11,390 nucleotides of DNA. It comes from Tissierellia bacterium. Its GTDB lineage: Bacteria; Bacillota; Clostridia; Tissierellales; Tepidimicrobiaceae. The position numbers were made by a program, and so were the translations under genes. A model generated the notes under the pieces. That model made no database searches. It had not been told where the DNA came from and was given only the letters and a program-made list of their open reading frames with translations. The DNA is taken from positions 1-11,390 of the forward strand of contig JAAZMG010000107.1 of NCBI GenBank assembly GCA_012798935.1, written 5' to 3'. How positions within the stretch are numbered: position 1 is the first letter of the stretch; each line of letters begins with the position of its first letter. This document shows, one piece after another, positions 7,204 through 11,390 of the stretch.

Positions 7204-8175
7204 TTGTTGAAGCTAAATAAAAAGTTTATATTATTTATAGTATTGTTAAATATAGTAGCTTTGACTCTTTCAGCTTGCGGGAAGAGGGAAAAAGAGGAAG
7301 GTATAGTAGCTAAAGTTAATGGTGATATAATTACTCAGGAAGAGTTCGATAAGGATTTTGAAATAACAAAAAAAATACATCAAAAAAACTATGGGGAGGA
7401 TATACTATCCCAAGAAGTTGGAAATAACAAAACTTATGAAGAAGTATTAAAGGAAAATATGTTAGAAAAGCTAATTATAGGGAATTTGATTGCTAAAGAA
7501 TTGGAAAAAATGAATATAACAGTAACTGATGGTGAGGTAAAGGATGCTATTAAAACCTATTATATTGATGAACTAGGTGGAGAGGAGAAATATAAAGAAT
7601 ACTTAAAAAACAATGGATTTACAGAAGAGTTTTTTAAAAAAGAATTAAAAAGGGAAATAATGTGTCAAAAACATAAGGAAGAATTTTTAAATAAAATCAA
7701 CTTATCAGAAAATGAGATCAAAGAATATTTTGAAAAAAATAAAGATTATTTAATACAGGTTAGAGCTAGTCAAATTTTGGTTAAAACTGAGGAAGAAGGA
7801 AATAAAATATTGGAAAAATTAAAAAAAGGGGAAGATTTTCATAGTTTAGTTGCCACTGAATCTGCAGATGAGGATTCTGCAGTTAAAGGAGGAGACTTAG
7901 GTTACTTTACTAGGGGGACATCTCTAAAAGAATACAGAGAACTTGAAGATATAGCTTTTGATTTACAGATAGGAGAAGTAAGCGATTTGGTTAAAACTGA
8001 ACTTGGATATCACATTATTTTAGTAGAGGACAGGAAAGATAGTTATGAGGATTTAAAAGAAGATATAATCCCGGTGATAGAAAATGAAAGATATATTAAG
8101 AAATTATCGGATTTAAGGGATAATGCAGATATAGAAATATATTTAGAAAAAGATAAAGATGATAAAGGGAACTAA
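7204..8175 (+). CDS. prsA: PrsA-like peptidyl-prolyl isomerase lipoprotein (parvulin family)
   Basis: This is probably a membrane-anchored foldase that helps exported proteins fold outside the cell. The 323-residue chain starts with a lysine-containing N-region and a hydrophobic core (8-22). A lipobox LSAC follows at 22-25, making Cys25 the likely lipid-modified residue. A SurA-like N-terminal chaperone region (VAKVNGDIITQEEF) follows. The rotamase domain spans about 186-277, with VKGGDLGYF, GEVSDLVKT and ELGYHII containing His270. The other conserved histidine of parvulins (usual ASHILV) is Gln190 here (ASQILV), so isomerase activity may be reduced. The first of two adjacent TTG codons is preferred because AGAGGA at 7190-7195 lies eight bases upstream. 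It probably shares the transcript with mfd and is followed by a strong terminator. Confidence 0.9.
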   Translation: MLKLNKKFILFIVLLNIVALTLSACGKREKEEGIVAKVNGDIITQEEFDKDFEITKKIHQKNYGEDILSQEVGNNKTYEEVLKENMLEKLIIGNLIAKELEKMNITVTDGEVKDAIKTYYIDELGGEEKYKEYLKNNGFTEEFFKKELKREIMCQKHKEEFLNKINLSENEIKEYFEKNKDYLIQVRASQILVKTEEEGNKILEKLKKGEDFHSLVATESADEDSAVKGGDLGYFTRGTSLKEYRELEDIAFDLQIGEVSDLVKTELGYHIILVEDRKDSYEDLKEDIIPVIENERYIKKLSDLRDNADIEIYLEKDKDDKGN

Positions 8176-8177
8176 TT

Positions 8178-8208
8178 AAAAACCATGGTGATTAATACCA
8201 TGGTTTTT
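8178..8208 (+). terminator. Intrinsic terminator after the PrsA-like gene
   Basis: AAAAACCATGGT (8178-8189) pairs perfectly over 12 bp with ACCATGGTTTTT (8197-8208) around a 7-base loop. The 3' arm ends in five T bases. The A run in the left arm provides a T run on the other strand, so it could work in both directions. It ends the glmU-to-prsA transcription unit. Confidence 0.9.
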
Positions 8209-8246
8209 CAATTAATGTAAATACTTTAACTTAACTTTACCATAAA

Positions 8247-8277
8247 TGTATAAAAAATTCCTATTAGTAAAATAATA
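8247..8277 (+). promoter_or_regulatory. Weak candidate sigma-G/sigma-F-type promoter of spoVT
   Basis: TGTATA at 8247-8252 and AATAATA at 8271-8277, 18 bases apart, each differ by one base from the forespore consensus (about TGmATA and CATnnTA). B. subtilis spoVT is known to be sigma-G dependent, and this gene must have its own promoter because a terminator precedes it. The local A/T bias makes chance matches likely. TTTAAC (8225-8230) with TATAAA (8249-8254), a sigma-A-like pair, is an alternative. Confidence 0.3.
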
Positions 8278-8310
8278 ATTACACAATAAATTTTCTTAAG
8301 GAGGGAAAAG

Positions 8311-8862
8311 ATGAAGGCAACTGGAATAGTTAGGCGTATTGATGATTTAGGTAGAGTCGTCATACCTAAGGAGATTAGAAGAACCTTGAGAATAAGGGAA
8401 GGAGATCCTTTAGAAATATTTACCGATAGAGAAGGTGAAGTAATACTTAAAAAATATTCGCCTATTGGAGAGTTAAATGAATTTGCTAATGAATACTGTG
8501 AATCATTATATGAAACTACCGGATATACTGCCATTATTTCCGATAGGGATATTATAATTGCTATTGCTGGTGGTTCAAAGAAAGAGTATTTAGAAAAAAG
8601 AGTAAGTCCAGAGTTGGAGAAAATTATAGAGTCAAGAAATATTTATATTGCCAGAGATTCTAATAAACCTATTAAGCTATTTTATGAGGATGAAAATCCA
8701 GATGAATATACAGCTCAAGTTATAGCGCCAATAGTTATGCAGGGAGATCCAATAGGTACTGTAATACTTATGTCAAAGGATATAGATGCAAGTATTGGAG
8801 AAATAGAAATAAAATTAGTAGAAACAGCTGCAGGATTTTTATCAAAACAAATGGAAAACTAA
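8311..8862 (+). CDS. spoVT: Stage V sporulation transcription regulator SpoVT
   Basis: SpoVT is a DNA-binding regulator of late forespore genes that tunes the sigma-G regulon and affects spore and germination properties. The protein has 183 residues, about the length of the Bacillus protein. Residues 1-50 form an AbrB-type swapped-hairpin domain with the motif GIVRRIDDLGRVVIPKEIRR (5-24). The rest, about 55-183, fits the GAF-like C-terminal domain, including TGYTAIISDRD and the late segment APIVMQGDPIGTVIL. AAGGAGGG at 8298-8305 gives a very strong ribosome binding site before the ATG. The gene lies between two intrinsic terminators, so it is a separate transcription unit. A general AbrB-family regulator is less likely, given the C-terminal domain and the conserved position between mfd and yabM. 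Confidence 0.96.
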   Translation: MKATGIVRRIDDLGRVVIPKEIRRTLRIREGDPLEIFTDREGEVILKKYSPIGELNEFANEYCESLYETTGYTAIISDRDIIIAIAGGSKKEYLEKRVSPELEKIIESRNIYIARDSNKPIKLFYEDENPDEYTAQVIAPIVMQGDPIGTVILMSKDIDASIGEIEIKLVETAAGFLSKQMEN

Positions 8863-8866
8863 TAAA

Positions 8867-8902
8867 AGCCTACCGAATTTTGGTAGGCTATATTATTTTA
8901 TT
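8867..8902 (+). terminator. Intrinsic terminator after spoVT
   Basis: AGCCTACC (8867-8874) pairs with GGTAGGCT (8882-8889), and inner G-T and A-T pairs can extend the stem. The T tract that follows is broken up (ATATTATTTTATTT), so termination may be less complete than at 8178-8208. Confidence 0.75.
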
Positions 8903-8927
8903 TAATATATTTTAATATAATAAAGTA

Positions 8928-8954
8928 TTGAAATAAATATATTTTTGATATAAT
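8928..8954 (+). promoter_or_regulatory. Extended -10 sigma-A promoter of the yabM-like gene
   Basis: TATAAT at 8949-8954 is a perfect -10 hexamer, preceded by TGA (8946-8948) as an extended -10. TTGAAA at 8928-8933 matches five of six bases of the -35 consensus, with a short 15-base spacer that the extended -10 can compensate. It lies between the spoVT terminator and the next gene, in the position expected. Confidence 0.6.
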
Positions 8955-8976
8955 GAATTTAGTTTCATGAAAGACT

Positions 8977-8992
8977 AGGGGGGGAGTGAATG
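8977..8992 (+). promoter_or_regulatory. Ribosome binding site with a run of seven G before the yabM-like gene
   Basis: The leader reads AGGGGGGGAGTGA and then ATG at 8990. The G run covers 8978-8984 and forms the core of the Shine-Dalgarno sequence. Homopolymers of this length can slip during replication, which would alter the spacing to the start codon. The ATG fits because the TKDNFLKGAAILG N-terminus is typical of this family. Confidence 0.7.
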
Positions 8993-10600
8993 ACAAAGGA
9001 TAATTTTTTAAAAGGAGCGGCTATTCTTGGTGTTGCAGGAGCAATAGTGAAAATATTAGGGGCATTTTATAGAATACCTCTTAATAATATACTAGGAAGT
9101 GAAGGAATAGGATACTATCAAACCGCTTATCCTCTTTATGTATTGTTGTTGACCATATCAACAGCAGGCTTTCCAGTAGCCGTAGCAAAGTTAGTTTCAG
9201 AGAAAAGGGCTTTAGGAGATCATAGAGGAGCTCATAAGGTGTTTAAGGTAGCCTTTTTAGGATTATTAATGGCTGGAATATTGACATCTTTATTTGTTTT
9301 TATAAATGCAGAGAAGATTGTTAAATCCTTAGGAAATGAGGATGCTTATTATGCTCTTATAGCTTTGGTACCAGCTTTATTTTTTGTACCTATTATGGCA
9401 GCCTTTAGAGGATATTTTCAAGGAAGGCAAACTATGACACCAACTGCCCTATCTCAAATAACAGAACAGCTTTTTAGGGTCATTACAGGTCTATTAGTCA
9501 CTTATTATCTGCTAGACAGAGGATTGCCTATAGCAGCAGGAGGAGCTTCCTTTGGAGGCTCTGTAGGAGCTATTGTAGGGGCTGTTACCATGATTTTTAT
9601 ATACATTTCTAAAAGAAAAGAGATAGGACAAGAAATAAGTACTAATTTAAATGAGAAGGAAGAACCTGTTAACAAGATTGTAAAAGATTTGCTTGTTATA
9701 GCTATTCCCATAACTATAGGAGCAGCTATCGTACCAATAATGAACTCTATAGATACATTATTGGTGTTTAATCGACTAAAGAGCGTAGGGTTTAGTAAGG
9801 AAGAAGCTAATGTTTTATATGGACAACTTACAGGTCATGCCCAAACTTTAATAAACTTACCTTTAATTTTTTCTACAGCTTTGGCTATATCCTTGGTACC
9901 AGCTGTAGCCACAACTAATACAAAGAAAAATTATAAAGAAATAAGAAACATTACCTCCTCTGGTATAAGGATTACCTTATTAATAGGACTGCCTTGTGCT
10001 TTTGGGCTATTTATACTTGCAAGGCCTATTATAGGGTTATTGTATTTCAAGCTTACTCCAGAGGAAATAATAAGTACTGGGGAAATATTATCTATACTCT
10101 CTTTTGGAGTTATATTTTTAACATTAGTTCAATCTCTTACAGCTATTTTGCAGGGATTAGGAAGACCTTTAGTGCCTGTGGTTAATTTAGCTATAGGTGC
10201 ATTAGTTAAAGTGTTTTTAGCTTATACTTTAACGGGTATAAGAAGTATTAATGTAAAAGGAGCAGCTATATCTACTGTTAGTGCATATTTTATTGCATCA
10301 ATACTTGACTTAATCAGTGTTAGAAAGTATACTAGATTAAAATTCCATATAAAAGAGATGCTTATTAAACCCCTAACATCATCTATAGGAATGGCAATAG
10401 TTGCAAAAGTAGTTTATATTAGTTTTCTAAATACTGTTGGAGATAAGTTATCCACTATAATTGCTATAATTATTGCAGCTATAGCTTATTTTATGCTTCT
10501 TATATTGACTGGTTCTTTAACCTATGAAGATTTTGACTTATTACCAAAAGGTGATAAAATAGCTAATAAGCTTGTAAAATTAAAACTAATAAAGAGGTAA
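8990..10600 (+). CDS. yabM: SpoVB/MurJ-family (MOP superfamily) polysaccharide flippase-like membrane protein
   Basis: This is an integral membrane protein of 536 residues with about 14 hydrophobic segments, as in the MOP flippases (SpoVB, MurJ, Wzx). Segments lie roughly at 10-30, 45-67, 87-106, 120-140, 158-177 and 187-206. A charged cytoplasmic stretch follows (about 207-232), then further segments from about 234 to 510. Family-like motifs include NNILGSEGIGYYQTAYPLY near the N-terminus and RGYFQGRQTMTPTALSQI around 141-158. Members flip lipid-linked sugars such as lipid II; B. subtilis SpoVB and YtgP/MurJ act in spore cortex or cell-wall synthesis. The position between spoVT and the MazG gene matches B. 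subtilis yabM, so I use that symbol by synteny. The substrate cannot be read from the sequence. It has its own promoter and lies 29 bases before the next gene. Confidence 0.88.
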   Translation: MTKDNFLKGAAILGVAGAIVKILGAFYRIPLNNILGSEGIGYYQTAYPLYVLLLTISTAGFPVAVAKLVSEKRALGDHRGAHKVFKVAFLGLLMAGILTSLFVFINAEKIVKSLGNEDAYYALIALVPALFFVPIMAAFRGYFQGRQTMTPTALSQITEQLFRVITGLLVTYYLLDRGLPIAAGGASFGGSVGAIVGAVTMIFIYISKRKEIGQEISTNLNEKEEPVNKIVKDLLVIAIPITIGAAIVPIMNSIDTLLVFNRLKSVGFSKEEANVLYGQLTGHAQTLINLPLIFSTALAISLVPAVATTNTKKNYKEIRNITSSGIRITLLIGLPCAFGLFILARPIIGLLYFKLTPEEIISTGEILSILSFGVIFLTLVQSLTAILQGLGRPLVPVVNLAIGALVKVFLAYTLTGIRSINVKGAAISTVSAYFIASILDLISVRKYTRLKFHIKEMLIKPLTSSIGMAIVAKVVYISFLNTVGDKLSTIIAIIIAAIAYFMLLILTGSLTYEDFDLLPKGDKIANKLVKLKLIKR

Positions 10601-10629
10601 ATTGAATAAAATACAAAGGAGTAAAAAGC

Positions 10630-11390
10630 ATGGGGAAAATATATATTTTAGGCCTAGGTCCAGGAGATGTAGATTCTTTAACCATAGGTGTAGTAAATAG
10701 GGTTAAAAGTGGGGATAAAAATTATTTAAGAACAGAAAACCATCCTACAGTAGAATATTTTAAGAATAATAATATATCCTATAAATCCTATGATTATGTC
10801 TATGAAAAAGAAGAACAATTTATAGATGTGTATCAATATATTGTAGATGATTTGATTGAAAGGGCAAAAGAATATAAAGTGATCAATTATTTAGTTCCTG
10901 GGAGTCCTTTGGTAGCAGAAAAGACCGTAGAGATTTTATTAAAAAAGGAAGAGGAGAATTTAGAGATTGAGATATTAACAGGAATGAGTTTTATAGAGCC
11001 TGTTATTCAACTGGTAGGAAGAGATCCTGTAGAGGGACTAAAAATTATAGACGGAGTGGAATTTAGCTTCAGTGATATAGATATAAATGTTGATTGTATA
11101 GTAACTCAAGTATATAATATGAGAGTAGCTTCTAATATAAAACTCATACTTTCAGAGGTATATGGGGATGAGTATGAAGTTTATTTAATCAATAGTGCGG
11201 GAGTAAAAGGACAAGAAGAAATTTTGCCAACACCTATCTATGATTTAGATAGGATTGGCAAGATAGGCTGCTTAACGAGTATATTTATCCCTAGAGTGGA
11301 TAAAATAAGTAAAAAAATCTATAGTATAGCCGATATAATAGATACAATGGAAATATTAAGAAGTGATAAAGGTTGCCCTTGGGACAGAGA
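10630..11390 (+). CDS. mazG: YabN-type protein: tetrapyrrole-methylase-like domain plus MazG pyrophosphohydrolase (3' end missing)
   Basis: The gene runs off the window; 253 complete codons are visible. Residues 1 to about 225 resemble the SAM-dependent tetrapyrrole (corrin/porphyrin) methylase fold: GLGPGD at 8-13, RTENHPTVEYF, YEKEEQFIDVY and LVPGSPLVAEKTV. From about 235 the MazG domain begins, with LRSDKGCPWDR at 243-253, the hallmark entry to the nucleotide pyrophosphohydrolase domain. MazG proteins hydrolyse nucleoside triphosphates to monophosphates and clean up non-canonical or excess nucleotides. The role of the methylase-like domain in this fusion is not established. The fusion is the normal Firmicute YabN arrangement, not an oddity. 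AAAGGAG at 10615-10621 lies eight bases before the ATG. It is probably co-transcribed with the preceding flippase gene. Confidence 0.93.
   Translation, partial: MGKIYILGLGPGDVDSLTIGVVNRVKSGDKNYLRTENHPTVEYFKNNNISYKSYDYVYEKEEQFIDVYQYIVDDLIERAKEYKVINYLVPGSPLVAEKTVEILLKKEEENLEIEILTGMSFIEPVIQLVGRDPVEGLKIIDGVEFSFSDIDINVDCIVTQVYNMRVASNIKLILSEVYGDEYEVYLINSAGVKGQEEILPTPIYDLDRIGKIGCLTSIFIPRVDKISKKIYSIADIIDTMEILRSDKGCPWDR

Noticed and set aside
8226..8534. 102-codon - strand open frame over the spoVT leader and AbrB-domain region
   Set aside because: It runs antisense to the conserved SpoVT DNA-binding domain and into the leader; the product has no recognisable domain.
9994..10185. 63-codon + strand open frame inside the flippase-like gene
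   Set aside because: Out of frame within an intact 536-residue membrane protein; it reads as a low-information shadow.
10630..11390. Methylase-MazG fusion as a novel two-domain system
   Set aside because: This is the standard YabN architecture of Firmicutes in its usual place after yabM, so it is not new.
1..11390. Mobile element, CRISPR, defence or toxin-antitoxin system
   Set aside because: No transposase, integrase, spaced repeats or accessory genes are seen; gene order and gene content are ordinary core chromosome throughout.

Overview
This AT-rich window is a stretch of conserved chromosomal housekeeping and sporulation genes from an endospore-forming low-GC Firmicute, most likely a member of the Clostridia. 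All genes lie on the + strand. The evidence for the organism is the set spoVG, glmU, prs, pth, mfd, spoVT, yabM-like, yabN/mazG in the same order as around the spoVG-to-divIC region of Bacillus subtilis. Strong AGGAGG-type ribosome binding sites, TTG/GTG starts and heavy use of AGA/AGG and ATA codons also fit. The genus cannot be told from the sequence; Tissierellales or a related clostridial group is a guess.

Layout: (1) Positions 1-252 are a gene-free AT-rich region ending in a good candidate sigma-H promoter (154-180), followed by repeated copies of its -10-like motif. (2) spoVG (253-516) has its own intrinsic terminator. (3) glmU, prs, pth, mfd and a PrsA-like lipoprotein gene (668-8175) run with short gaps of 24, 16, 63 and 37 nt and end in a strong terminator at 8178-8208. 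A perfect 13-bp hairpin sits in the pth-mfd gap. (4) spoVT (8311-8862) stands alone between two terminators and has a weak candidate forespore-type promoter. (5) A new unit starts at an extended -10 promoter (8928-8954). It carries a SpoVB/MurJ-family flippase-like gene and then a YabN-type methylase/MazG gene that is cut by the window edge.

How the genes work together: GlmU makes UDP-GlcNAc for peptidoglycan, and Prs makes PRPP for nucleotide and amino-acid synthesis. Pth recycles peptidyl-tRNA, and Mfd couples repair to stalled transcription. The PrsA-like protein would fold exported proteins at the membrane. SpoVG and SpoVT are sporulation regulators, and the MOP-family transporter probably moves a lipid-linked cell-wall precursor. 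Compared with B. subtilis, the small gene between pth and mfd (fin/yabK) is absent and a PrsA-like gene lies between mfd and spoVT.

All complete genes look intact. I see no mobile element, CRISPR array, tRNA or rRNA, and no convincing undescribed system. The points worth a second look are small: the repeated sigma-H -10 motif, the pth-mfd hairpin, a histidine-to-glutamine change in the parvulin domain, and a run of seven G in a ribosome binding site.
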